A stretch of DNA of 64,000 nt. Origin: Nannochloris sp. 'desiccata'. Its lineage: Eukaryota; Chlorophyta; Trebouxiophyceae; Chlorellales; Chlorellaceae. The stretch's first letter is position 1; the number at the start of each line of letters is the position of its first letter. A program made the position numbers and the translations under genes. The stretch is from contig JAGTXX020000009.1 of assembly GCA_019044685.2 (NCBI GenBank), forward strand, positions 1,302,001-1,366,000, given 5' to 3'. The notes beneath the pieces were generated by a model. That model saw only the letters and a list, made by a program, of their open reading frames with translations, made no database searches and had not been told where the DNA came from. Positions 55,397 to 64,000 of this stretch are shown piece by piece.

Positions 55397-56992
55397 CTAA
55401 GCAGCTTTATAATCACTTGGTCCCAAATCAACCCAATCAGCTCCTCCCCCCTCCCTCAAATTGATCCTATCATCTTCAAACACCTTCAAACTCGGTGCCA
55501 ACAATCTTGTATATCTATCAAAATACAAAATCTGTTTTAACAATAAAGCAAATTCCCTCGGGAACCTTACTCCGTTATTTTCTCCTACCCTAACTAAATC
55601 CAATAAAAAGCTATTCAACGCAGCATCATCTGTAGCAACAGAAGCAGCCATACCACCCTCAGCTTGCGCTTCTACGATTACTTGAGCATCAATTGATTGC
55701 AAACTTTTCGACAGCTCCTTCAAGTCGGCTGCAAATGCATCTAAGTTTACCTCTTCACTGGTGGCTCCGATAGTGACTAACGCGCGTGCCATGGTATCAT
55801 AATCTTCAATAGTCGTAGCACGGAGTAACGCTTCTATAGCTCGCCACGTAGGCTGAGATATTTTCCCAACGATGCCAAAATCGATGAAACCGACTCTGCC
55901 ATCGGGTAAAACTAACAAATTACCAGCATGAACATCTGCGTGGAAGGTCTCTGCACCTACCACAGACCCAAACCATACATTCAGCGCATTAATTAAGATA
56001 CCTTCAGCGTCTCCACCTCTTGCTACAGCTCGAATCGCGTCCAGGTCGGTGAGTGGAGACCCTCGAAGACGTTCCATAACTAAAATTTTCTGTGTGCAGT
56101 ATTGCCGGTATAATCGTGGGCATGTAGCCAACATACGAAGTCCAGTGGAGTCTAAATAGGACGCGAATTGATCAATATGGATTGCTTCTTGTCGAAAATC
56201 AACTTCTTGGAGCATTGACGTTCTGATGTCAGCAGCGATCGCAGAAAGAGAGACAGCAGACATTTGTGGTGCAGCAATCTCTAATGCTCTACTTGCAAGA
56301 TATAAGAAGTTCAAATCAGTCACCAACGTATCCTCTACTCCTGGCTTCAAGACTTTAATAACAACTTCTTGTCGAGAGCCTCGAAGAACGGCAGAGTGGA
56401 CTTGTGCCACAGATGCAGCAGCCAGGGGAACAGGATCAACGCTTTCAAAGACATCTTCTAACGACATCCCAAGTTCTAATTCTACGATACGGCGGATGAC
56501 GTCAAACGGCACGGGTGTCGTCTGATCTAGACACTTTTGAAATTCCAATACATACTCTTCTGGAAAGACAGTAGGGCTAGAAGCGATAAACTGGCCTAAC
56601 TTAATATATGTAGCGCCAAGACGTTCGAATAATTGGCGGAGGACGACAGCAGGAGGGTCGGTGGTTTGGGTGGTTTGCATTCGTTGCAATTGGTCACGGC
56701 CAAGAAGGAGCACTGCTTCCGCTGCCTGAGCTGTGCGTCGAATTCCCTTTGGGCCGCTGGAAATGGCCATTTCCGCAGCTTCTTGGGCGAGTTCTCTGAA
56801 TTTGTTGAGGCGATCAGAGAGAAGTTCCATGTCAGAACGTTGTTGTTGGGGGGTGCCCCGTGAAGATGAAGAAGATGAAGCAAATGTGCTGGAGCCAGAG
56901 AATCTACCGCTCGCTCGGCAGGCGACCCTTATAATAGGTGATCTGATCATGCTTAAGCGATGCATTTTAGCGCTGCTAAATGCGCTAGACAT
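55397..56992 (-). CDS. ABC1/ADCK (UbiB-type) atypical kinase
   Basis: Atypical kinase of the ABC1K family linked to ubiquinone or plastoquinone and prenyl-lipid metabolism in mitochondria or plastids. 531 residues, unspliced. Family hallmarks are all visible: the KxGQ motif (GATYIKLGQFIASS), the Ala-rich loop (PLAAASVAQVHS), the nucleotide-binding Lys in VVIKVLKPG, the catalytic block FHADVHAGNLLVLPDGR and the DFG (VGFIDFGIVGK). The N-terminal 55 residues are Ser/Arg-rich, a likely organelle transit peptide. Internal Met residues at codons 10 and 15 offer alternative starts. Confidence 0.93.
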   Translation of the reverse strand: MSSAFSSAKMHRLSMIRSPIIRVACRASGRFSGSSTFASSSSSSRGTPQQQRSDMELLSDRLNKFRELAQEAAEMAISSGPKGIRRTAQAAEAVLLLGRDQLQRMQTTQTTDPPAVVLRQLFERLGATYIKLGQFIASSPTVFPEEYVLEFQKCLDQTTPVPFDVIRRIVELELGMSLEDVFESVDPVPLAAASVAQVHSAVLRGSRQEVVIKVLKPGVEDTLVTDLNFLYLASRALEIAAPQMSAVSLSAIAADIRTSMLQEVDFRQEAIHIDQFASYLDSTGLRMLATCPRLYRQYCTQKILVMERLRGSPLTDLDAIRAVARGGDAEGILINALNVWFGSVVGAETFHADVHAGNLLVLPDGRVGFIDFGIVGKISQPTWRAIEALLRATTIEDYDTMARALVTIGATSEEVNLDAFAADLKELSKSLQSIDAQVIVEAQAEGGMAASVATDDAALNSFLLDLVRVGENNGVRFPREFALLLKQILYFDRYTRLLAPSLKVFEDDRINLREGGGADWVDLGPSDYKAA

Positions 56993-57393
56993 AGTTGAAA
57001 CCCAGACAATCGATGATAGCCAGAAGCTTCCAACTTGAAAATTTTACGTAGCGCCCACTGTCCAGCTTAAACTCGTTCAATCTATCCTCTTGGGAGTTTT
57101 AGAATTGCGCTTTGAAGGTTGCTACGCCGCGGCGGCTTGGTAGCTGGCAGCTGACTCCTTCCCCACCTTCGATCGGGCTTTTCATATCTTGTTCTGCCCT
57201 ATTCTACCCGTCATTAATTAATACTGTTAAATCCTATTGTGATCTAAACATCCCAAGCCCTCTACAGGGGAATACTATCACAACACCGCCCTTGCGGCCA
57301 TATAACTGATCCCACTCTCATCCGTCATTTTCTTTGACCAAGCAATTGGCTTTTTCAAATTGCCTCATTTACCATATAATATAACTTCATATA
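56993..57393. promoter_or_regulatory. Divergent intergenic region
   Basis: About 400 bp between the ABC1 kinase start (leftward) and the chitosanase start (rightward). It should hold both promoters. No distinct motif recognised. Confidence 0.35.
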
Positions 57394-58746
57394 ATGAAGA
57401 TCCGTGTAGTTTGCATTGCATTGCTTGTCTTCATTGTCGGTGCGGCCATCGTGAGTCCCCGTGCTAATCTTTCCCCCAGCTTCTATTTCCCATTATGCCC
57501 TTTGTAGCTCATCGGAACACCTACATAATACCAAATTAAACTCTTAAGCTCATTTTAATACCTGCAGGCTGATGCCAGAGAACTCCTGGACAAACCATCT
57601 GCTCCAGGCCAGCAGAAGAAGAAGGGTAAGGGTAACGACAAAGGCAAGGGTAACGACAAAGGCAAGGGTAATGGCGAGGGAAACGCTAACCCCAATGCCA
57701 AGTTCAACCGCCCTGACAGTGACTGGTATTGCACCCCTGAAAGCCCTCACCCCAAATGTCAAAACGCCAATCCCAACGCCGCCTTCAACCGATTCAGGGA
57801 TCCCACTACGGACTCCAGTGACTGGGAGGATGTTATTGATAATCAAATTCCTCCTATTCCTAGTCCTATCGTCCCCAGTCCTGTTCCCAGTCCTGTCCCC
57901 ACTCCTGTTCCCAGTCCTGTCCCGACTCCAGACCCCCCCAGCACCCCCAACATGTCCTCTGCTCAACGCCGTCGTGCCGAAGCCCTCACCAACGTTTTCG
58001 AATTCTCTACTGTTACTCCTCAATACGACTATGTTGAATACCTTGGTGATGGCCGTGGTTTTACTTTTGGCCGATGTGGATTTACCACTGGAACTGGCGA
58101 TGGTCTTGTTGTAATCCGCGAGTACACTCGTCGAAAAGCGCGCAACCCTCTTGCCAAGTTCCTTCCCGCTCTGGAACGCATTGACGCTGCCAAAAGCGGT
58201 GAAGCTAGCAATGATGTTACTGGTTTGAAAGGTTTTGTTGAAGCTGTCAAATCTGTAGGCAGTGATAGAGTGTTCAGGGATGTCCAAAACTGGGCTCACA
58301 AAAGCATGTACTGGGAGCCTAGTCAAAGGGCTTCGGACGAACTTGGCCTCAAATACCCTTTAGCTCGCGCTCAGCTGTTTGATGCCTACTTTATGCATGG
58401 TAGAAACAGACCTAGCGATGCTTTCTACCCTAAAACTGCTAACGGAATGGCAGCATGGACTAATGTTAAACTTGGAGGTTCCCCTGCCACTGGCGTTGAT
58501 GAGAAGCAATGGATCTCCACGTACATGGCCCGCCGTAAGGCCGTCCTTGAGAGGTCTGGTAAGGTCTGGGCAGCAGCTTCTAACCGTATTGAAATATATA
58601 GATGGCTTCAATCTGCTGTTGTGTATAAATTAGATAGGCCTATCAAACTTTCCAACGCTAGATGCGGCACTGACGGTGTATGTGCTGTCTCTTCCAAAAG
58701 TGTCACTATTGGACCCTCTACCTACGGCTCGTTCACCATTAAATAG
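57394..58746 (+). CDS. Secreted GH46 chitosanase
   Basis: Endo-hydrolase of chitosan, 411 residues. Exon 1 (57394-57450) is a 19-residue signal peptide (MKIRVVCIALLVFIVGAAI). Exon 2 (57568-58746) follows in phase 0. A KGKGND repeat region (about residues 30-55), two copies of an ANPNAxFNR...DSDW motif, and a PSPVPTPVP linker lead to the catalytic domain from about residue 150. The GH46 block reads TNVFEFSTVTP, then YVEYLGDGRGFTFGRCGF and TTGTGDGLVVIREYT. The Glu at 164 and Asp at 180 match the catalytic pair of bacterial GH46, with spacing two residues shorter. C-rich codons suggest strong expression. GH46 is otherwise known mainly from bacteria, some green algae and algal viruses. Confidence 0.86.
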
Positions 58747-59277
58747 TTCCTTAGTTAAATTAATTAAATGCTTAATAACTTAAAACGTAATGCGAAAGGA
58801 ATACTGCTCTTTTTGCATTCCTTTTTTCCATTTTCTTTTGCTGCTGTGCGGTGTATTTGCAGCGGGAAAAGATAAAATAATTGAAGTTTTTAATAATTTA
58901 TGAGTACATGCGTGATAAATAAACCCAATAAAATTACCAAGGTCTCTCTTCCTATCTACCCATTAAATTATTCTGAGAGAAATAAAATATATTATTAACG
59001 TCTCTATTAGCTTTGTCTATCCCCTTTTTTTTCCCTTCCCGTCCCCGACTGGTTGTCGCTCTTCCTTGTCATTTTCCAAAGGAAGACCTATTTTTATTCT
59101 GCTAATGTCCCTTTTATGTCGATCTATATTTGTTCTTTGCATTACGCTTAAAATCAGAACAAAGAAAGTTAAAAAAAACCAGAACATTCACACTTGATTA
59201 TCATCTAACAAACAATGGAAGATTTCTTCAGAAATCGCCACAGAACACACGGGCCAATTTCAAGATTTTCCATTACT
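58747..59277. other. Convergent intergenic region, no gene seen
   Basis: About 530 bp between chitosanase and eIF4E 3' ends. T/C-rich on the + strand near 59010-59090. No gene or RNA recognised. Confidence 0.45.
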
Positions 59278-60165
59278 TTAGACAGTATACCTATCCTTAG
59301 CTTTCCTCTCATCACGCTTCGCATCCGCGTGTACCAAGTATCCCATACGCACGTTATCAGGCATGCCGAAAATCTCTTTCAATTGCTTTCCAATCGCCAC
59401 CTGAGCGGCTTCATTTGATGCGGTCTTGGTCCACATAGCAATACGATTCTGCTTAGGTCTGACGTTCACAACAACGCCACAGATCTCCTCACCATCATCA
59501 AACTGTTCACCGACGCATGCAAGGACAGCGTGGAGCCAGTTAGCGTCGAGTAGCTGTTGGTTACCCTTGGGAATGACTGCAGTCCACTTGCCACCAGCCT
59601 CGCACATGGGGTCCTCCCATTTAGGCTCTACGTTTTCACGGAAGAGGTGAAGATCGCTACCGCTGGAAAGACGGCTAGGAGGGATGATGTTGTTATATAA
59701 GCTGCAGAGGAAAAAAGGGTTGAAAAAATAAATCAGCGGTGGGATTGATTGGCTTTTATTTTTTGCCAAAGCTCATCTAAGCTCAGTTTCTAGGGTTTTG
59801 AAGCAGTCCTTCGATTGGGTTCGTCGATATCATATTCTACTTACCACCAAAAGTCCTCAACAGTGTCAAACGTATAGACTGCTCTCAGTGTCTGGCCCCA
59901 TTGAGACTGCTTCTGCTTTCCGTTGGGGTTGTCAAACCACAAAGTCCATTTGGTTTCCAGAGGGTGCTTCTGGGAGAAGTCAGGCTCTCCTGCAAAGTGT
60001 TAACATGACATGTTTTAAAAGATCGGCAATAAATGGTCTGAGCAGCATGGAGCCAGGTCGGCGGCGAGTGGGTTGTGCCATTTCTAGTGCGATTTCCTGT
60101 TTCAATTATCACATACCTGTCTGGACATCAGCCTGTTCAGGGTTAGTGCTAGCTTCGTCCGCCAT
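59278..60165 (-). CDS. Translation initiation factor eIF4E
   Basis: mRNA 5' cap-binding protein, 205 residues. Three exons: 60117-60165, 59845-59989 and 59278-59701. The joins give [17 protein letters not shown] to [20 protein letters not shown], and [14 protein letters not shown]. Conserved cap-binding features: Trp in [34 protein letters not shown], and a C-terminal KDRYTV. The spacing and the sequence [11 protein letters not shown] match eIF4E rather than the eIF(iso)4E-specific pattern, though the split is not sure. All phases match with GT-AG borders. Confidence 0.95.
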
Positions 60166-60921
60166 TTTTATTTTGCGAAGATTTTAATGTGATGAAAGAA
60201 GAGGTGATGAATAACTAGAGGCAACAAGAAACTTGCTGCACAAATGGAAAACTATTTAGGTTGATTTATAATAGTATCTGCAATCTCACTCCCTGCTCAG
60301 CAGTATTTATCGCTTTTGGGTCCACAATCTTTGGTGAACTTCTTTTGAGCAGCCAACCCACCCTCCGTGCTCCTCTCTTCCTCTACTTCTACAAACTGTC
60401 TTGATAAAGTTACAACCGGGAAATGCCAGCAATTTTAGAGGGCCACAGAAGCGCAACCTTTCTGAGAAAGCAAAGAAAGATAGCGAATGTATTAACTTCA
60501 CTCAAGGGACAGCCAACAAAACTTTCCCGACGCTAATTTTTAAAATTGTTTTAATTTTAAATAATGCAAAGCAGCAAGGGGTGCAGCATAGAGGCTACAG
60601 AAATTAAACAATATAATATTTAGTTCAAAAGGAAGCATATAGTTCGGAGGGGAAAGAGGTGACGAGTAATACTAAGAAAGAAGATCAGCATGCTTTTAGA
60701 AAACTAGGAGCAAAGCAAAGCGTGGAAAGAAACCTCTACCGCCCATGGAGCATTCCATTTTCCATTGAATTTGCCTTGATAGAACTCCATTTATTCATCC
60801 TTATTGCCAGGCTGCACTGTCACTGTCTCTTCAGACATTCTGCACATAAATTTTCAAGGGAATAAAGGGGAAGAAGGCTTAGCAACTGCAACTATCAATC
60901 AGATCTTTTTTCGCAAAGTAC
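60166..60921. other. Intergenic region, no gene seen
   Basis: About 750 bp upstream of eIF4E and downstream of ERG28. Short open stretches near 60307-60600 and 60659-60865 have no family motifs. The region should include the eIF4E promoter. Confidence 0.45.
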
Positions 60922-61544
60922 TTACGTAGGTTCTGCATGAGGTGCAAAGGCTGTATAATAATTCCACCCTGCAATCATCCATAAGGATGATACTCCAGCT
61001 ACAACCATAGGCTGGATAGCAGTCTTCAAGCCTACAGTTTTGAAGGCAAAAAGCTCCAAAAGGAAATGAAGAAGAGCGATCAAGAAGGAACCCAACGTGG
61101 CGCCATAGATTGCTGGAATGCACGGGTTGCGTGCACAGATTAAGCACAATAAACACGATGTAAGCGTCCATGTAGCAAACGTTCTGGCTTGAAGTGCAGA
61201 TACTGCAATGGAGGGATCGTGTTACGTTGTTGGAAACTGTTGTTTTGGCAGTAGAAAGCAAGAGAAGACGCTCTCGCCGCCTGGACTGGTCAATGTTAAT
61301 ATTTCTTTTCATCTTACCTTCATCCGGCTGCTCTGTGTATAAATTTGTCTGCAGTTTGGTTGGATATACATATCCTAGGACGACTGCAATTGTTGTTAAT
61401 ATGCGAGAACAACGGATTAGAAAATGGAAATTTGAGTGCAAGTAATTGTGAGAAACGAGAGCGGGAAAAATGTCTGTTACCTGAAAACAGTCTGAGCAAA
61501 GCCACAAAGACCAGCCACCGCCTTAATGCTGTGACTGATGGCAT
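60922..61544 (-). CDS. ERG28: ERG28-like ER membrane protein
   Basis: Homologue of ERG28, the ER scaffold that holds the sterol C4-demethylation enzymes together. 136 residues from three exons: 61481-61544, 61318-61383 and 60922-61202. The joins give MPSVTALRRWLVFVALLRLF, the hallmark N-terminus, then LQARTFATWTLTSCLLCL, a family block, and ARNPCIPAIYGATLGSFLIA. Four membrane helices are expected. The protein ends AFAPHAEPT with TAA at 60922. An alternative that splices a 40-bp intron near the end is less likely. The introns (97 and 115 bp) have GTAA donors and TGCAG acceptors. It is divergent from the glutathione peroxidase gene. Confidence 0.88.
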
Positions 61545-61821
61545 ACTACTCCAGATCGTATTGGGGTAAATGAATAAGGGTTGTCTTCAAGGCACAATTG
61601 TCCAAACGAGCAATGATCAGTTTGAAATTAGAAGCTATTCAAACGAGTCTCAAGCCCACTTCTGGATTTGTATATATCAGATATAGTTGCTGATTTTCAA
61701 TTAACGCCTCAGATCCCTTGGATCTCTTATAAGATGGGTTGATAGCCCGGCTTTTTGCTGGCGCCCTGCTCTAATTTTGATTTTTCAAAGGGCATGTATA
61801 AATTCCGAACACTCGGCCCTG

Positions 61822-62634
61822 ATGATCACATTAAAAAAAATGCAGATCATATCTGCACCAAGGGCTTTATGCCCACCTCCCCTCAGGGGAAGTCCCCGAC
61901 GCCGTGATTCTCTTATCACCACTTGTGCAATTCCAAACTCTCGACACTCTTTAGACCGTCGGGAGCTAATGACTGGCAGCGCTGCCCTCGCAGCATCTAC
62001 ATTACTATTGAACGGATCCAACCCTGCTCTTGCTGCTGGAGGAGCTGATTCCATCTACTCTTTTTCAGGCACACTTGATGGTAAAGACTTCCCATTCTCC
62101 CAGTTCATAAATAAAGTAGTATGTATCGTCAACATTGCGTCTCAATGACCCTTGCAAAACGTGAACTATCCTGGACTTCGATATTTGTTAGAAAAGTATC
62201 AAGATCAGGGGTTCGCGGTGTGCGCAGTTCCCTGCAATCAATTTGGAGGTCAAAGCCCCGGCACAGATCAAGAAGAACGGGATGCAGCCTATCGTAAATT
62301 TGGGCTGGATACATTCCCTGTAGTTGATCATATGTTGACCAATGGACGGGACGCCCATCCGTTGTACAGATATATGAAATCGGAGCAGCCTATTGAGTTA
62401 CCGTCATCTCAAGGGGCCCCGCCTGGAGAGAAGGGCGTGCTCACGTGGAACTATGTTAAATTCTTGATTGATAGAAACGGCAAGCCTGTGAAGAGGTTCA
62501 AACCTGGCTTTGATCCCATGGAATTCGAAGGTGATGTGAGATTATTACTCGCTGGAAAGGATCCTCTACCGGCCGAGTGTATCATGCACCCGGGACGTAA
62601 AGTGTGCAACGTGGATCGCTTACTTTCTGCATAA
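61822..62634 (+). CDS. Selenoprotein glutathione peroxidase, probable thylakoid lumen
   Basis: Glutathione/thioredoxin peroxidase family, 270 residues if the TGA at 62146-62148 is read as selenocysteine (residue 109). Reading through, the sequence is VCIVNIASQ-U-PLQNVNYPG, with the TGA exactly where the catalytic Cys/Sec sits. The downstream family blocks VPCNQFGGQ and LTWNYVKFLIDRNGKPVKRF follow in the same frame with no other stop. The N-terminus has two parts: an Arg/Ser-rich transit-peptide region, then RRELMTGSAALAASTLLLN ending ALAA, a twin-arginine signal with an AxA cleavage site, which predicts import to the thylakoid lumen. The ATG at 61822 is the first in frame. A SECIS-like element lies in the 3' UTR. 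Sequencing error is the main alternative. Confidence 0.82.
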
Positions 62635-63249
62635 GAGACCTTCTTTTCTGTTTTATTGTTATATATAGAAGCGTATGGATTGAGAACTGTGTTACCAGGA
62701 GCCCTGTGCATTGATTTAAAATAAATACTCTATGACAGCAGCAGGGTCGTCCCTAAAACTCTCTTTTTATTTTATTTTATTTGAAGAGAAAGGGCCCTTG
62801 CCGCTTGACACGTATTGTTATGTTAGTGTACTGCTTCTTCCTGTCATATTTCTTCAATTTTTATGAATTTTTGTTGTATTATTATTACCTCCCACGGTTT
62901 GTAAATTTTTGAAAAGCAGAGAAGCAAGGTGATGGGGGATTTTTTCGATTCAGACCAAGCCAAAGTCTTCCTATACCGATGGAAACTTTAGTTAAAGCTG
63001 TGTGTGTTCTTTGGCTGTAGTGAAATGCAGGAGGCTTAGCGATTAATCTGAAGAAGGATCAAACAGGCTACTTCGCTCAAACGAATTCAGTGGTGGCAAA
63101 ATTCTGCCCCTCCATGCGAAGTTTGCCTTGGTCAAATGCTCGCCGCAACTCAATTTTCACGTTCAGACTCGGTTTTAATGGCCCTGCAAGCTTCTAAATC
63201 GTCCTCTTATTAGCACAATAGCTTTAGGGCACCTTAAACAATCTGCAGC
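62635..63249. other. 3' UTR of GPX and upstream region of eL14
   Basis: About 600 bp with no gene. Contains the candidate SECIS element (62718-62822) and, further right, the promoter and 5' UTR of the ribosomal protein gene. The ctgcag just before its ATG may be a 5' UTR splice acceptor. Confidence 0.45.
62718..62822 (+). promoter_or_regulatory. Candidate SECIS element in the GPX 3' UTR
   Basis: An ATGA at 62732-62735 and a GA at 62807-62808 could form the SECIS core. Helix II would pair cagcagcaggg (62736-62746) with cccttgccgctt (62795-62806) with a few mismatches. A stem tctctt/aagaga caps it. AAAA at 62755-62758 sits in the internal loop, and aatac/gtatt forms the base stem (62724-62728 with 62812-62816). 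The distance from core to the AA (19 bases) is longer than usual (about 11-12), so this is tentative. Confidence 0.4.
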
Positions 63250-64000
63250 ATGCCATTCCAGAGGTATGTGGAGATTGGCCGTGTGGCCATGGTCTCATTT
63301 GGGGCTGAGTATGGCAAATTAGTTGTTATCACCGATGTAGTAGATCAAAACAAGGTAAATATATATACGAATGCACTGGGATGAATGCGATTCGGGAAGG
63401 AATTTGTTCAAGGGCCTGAAAGCTCATCAAATGTCTGGGAAAATGCTGCACTCGGAGAGTTTTTTAGACTGAGGAGGAGGTTGCGCTTGGAGTTGGATAG
63501 TTTTGGATGCATCATTAGTTTATTGACTGCAACTAAATTTGATTGCAAGCTGTTCAAGCTGAGTGGTTGTCTCAAATCGAATTTGAGCCATCACCAGAGC
63601 ATTTGAGCGGTTCAGCAAAATTTTCGCCGTCTGATAGCAAAATGCAATGCATTGGCAACCCCTCTTTGCAGTGCTACAGCAGAAAGCCCCGCCGCCGCTA
63701 TGATTTGGGTTATTTTTAGCTCTGCTTGCTTGCCATTTCAGAAATTTTCTTTGGGTCTGTATTTAAATATTTTCTCTGCGTTCTGCTAGCTCATCTTATC
63801 CTCTAATTTCTAATTCACAGGCTCTTATTGACCGCCCTGATGAGGCTCGTCGCGTAATGAACTTCAAGCGCTTAAATATCACCGACTTCAAGATTGATAT
63901 TCCCCGCTGCGCCAAGAAGACTGTGTTAAAGAAAGCTATTGAGGACTCTGACGTCTTCAACAAGTTTGCTGCCTCCGGATGGGGCAAGAAGATTGCCAAG
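63250..64000 (+). CDS. Cytosolic ribosomal protein eL14, 3' partial
   Basis: Large-subunit ribosomal protein eL14. Exon 1 (63250-63354) encodes [20 protein letters not shown] to DVVDQNK, with the KOW-type SH3 fold typical of the family. After a 466-bp intron, exon 2 (63821 to the window edge) gives [38 protein letters not shown] and [12 protein letters not shown], and stays open at 64000. About 95 residues are visible of an expected 130-135. The phase-0 junction has GTAAA donor and CACAG acceptor. Confidence 0.94.

Noticed and set aside
60886..60923. A 40-bp intron near the end of ERG28
   Set aside because: Far shorter than any other intron here, and the frame already ends naturally with TAA at 60922.
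61777..62148. Glutathione peroxidase as two separate ORFs or a pseudogene
   Set aside because: The TGA lies exactly at the catalytic codon and the frame continues with conserved motifs, so selenocysteine is the better reading.

Overview
The window is nuclear DNA of a eukaryote, most likely a green alga. Nearly every gene is split by short GT-AG introns, and the products are typical of the green lineage: an OEP80/Toc75-type Omp85 protein, a plastid-type starch branching enzyme, a SAC9-like phosphoinositide phosphatase with an internal WW domain, a DEM/CYPRO4-type Vid27 protein, a VASt-domain protein, RimO, ABC1 kinase, ERG28, cytosolic ribosomal proteins eL37 and eL14, and eIF4E. A trichohyalin/plectin-homology coiled-coil protein suggests a flagellated stage, and a GH46 chitosanase and a proline-rich GH9 endoglucanase point to an unusual, actively remodelled cell wall. 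The genus cannot be named from sequence alone. By eye the base composition is moderately AT-rich.

Layout, left to right. 0-6.3 kb: RimO (left end off the window), with a complete antisense Vid27-like gene inside its 2.6 kb intron, then a divergent aldo-keto reductase/HIT protein pair. 6.5-13.3 kb: a head-to-head pair of membrane-lipid genes, a TEX2/Nvj2-like SMP lipid-transfer protein and a SAC9-like phosphatase. 13.7-16.9 kb: an unrecognised membrane-anchored protein gene and two decayed copies, one inverted. 17.4-25.9 kb: an AAAP transporter (its first intron appears to be GC-AG), an SLC35F-like transporter, a protein joining a VASt domain to a dysferlin-type domain, and an orphan protein with a signal-peptide-like start. 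27-30.7 kb: a bZIP factor, a GGCT-like plant-conserved protein and an orphan. 30.7-32.6 kb: a gene-free pyrimidine-rich stretch with long C runs. 32.6-38 kb: OEP80-like Omp85 and a Gln-rich orphan. 39-44.2 kb: eL37, a small six-cysteine secretory protein, a TPH coiled-coil protein, a 63-aa membrane protein and a COQ10/START protein. 44.3-50.6 kb: starch branching enzyme, a pair of direct repeats, and a P-loop ATPase whose third exon carries a one-base frame disruption. 51-57 kb: GH9 endoglucanase, a second AAAP transporter and an ABC1 kinase. 57.4-64 kb: GH46 chitosanase, eIF4E, ERG28, a glutathione peroxidase with an in-frame TGA at the catalytic position (a probable selenoprotein carrying a twin-arginine thylakoid signal), and the 5' half of eL14.

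All splice models were built by eye from donor/acceptor consensus, reading-frame continuity and family motifs. Exon bounds are good to the base where phase and motif agree, but no transcript evidence was available. Three secreted-protein genes share one design, a tiny first exon holding just the signal peptide, which ORF-based calling would miss.
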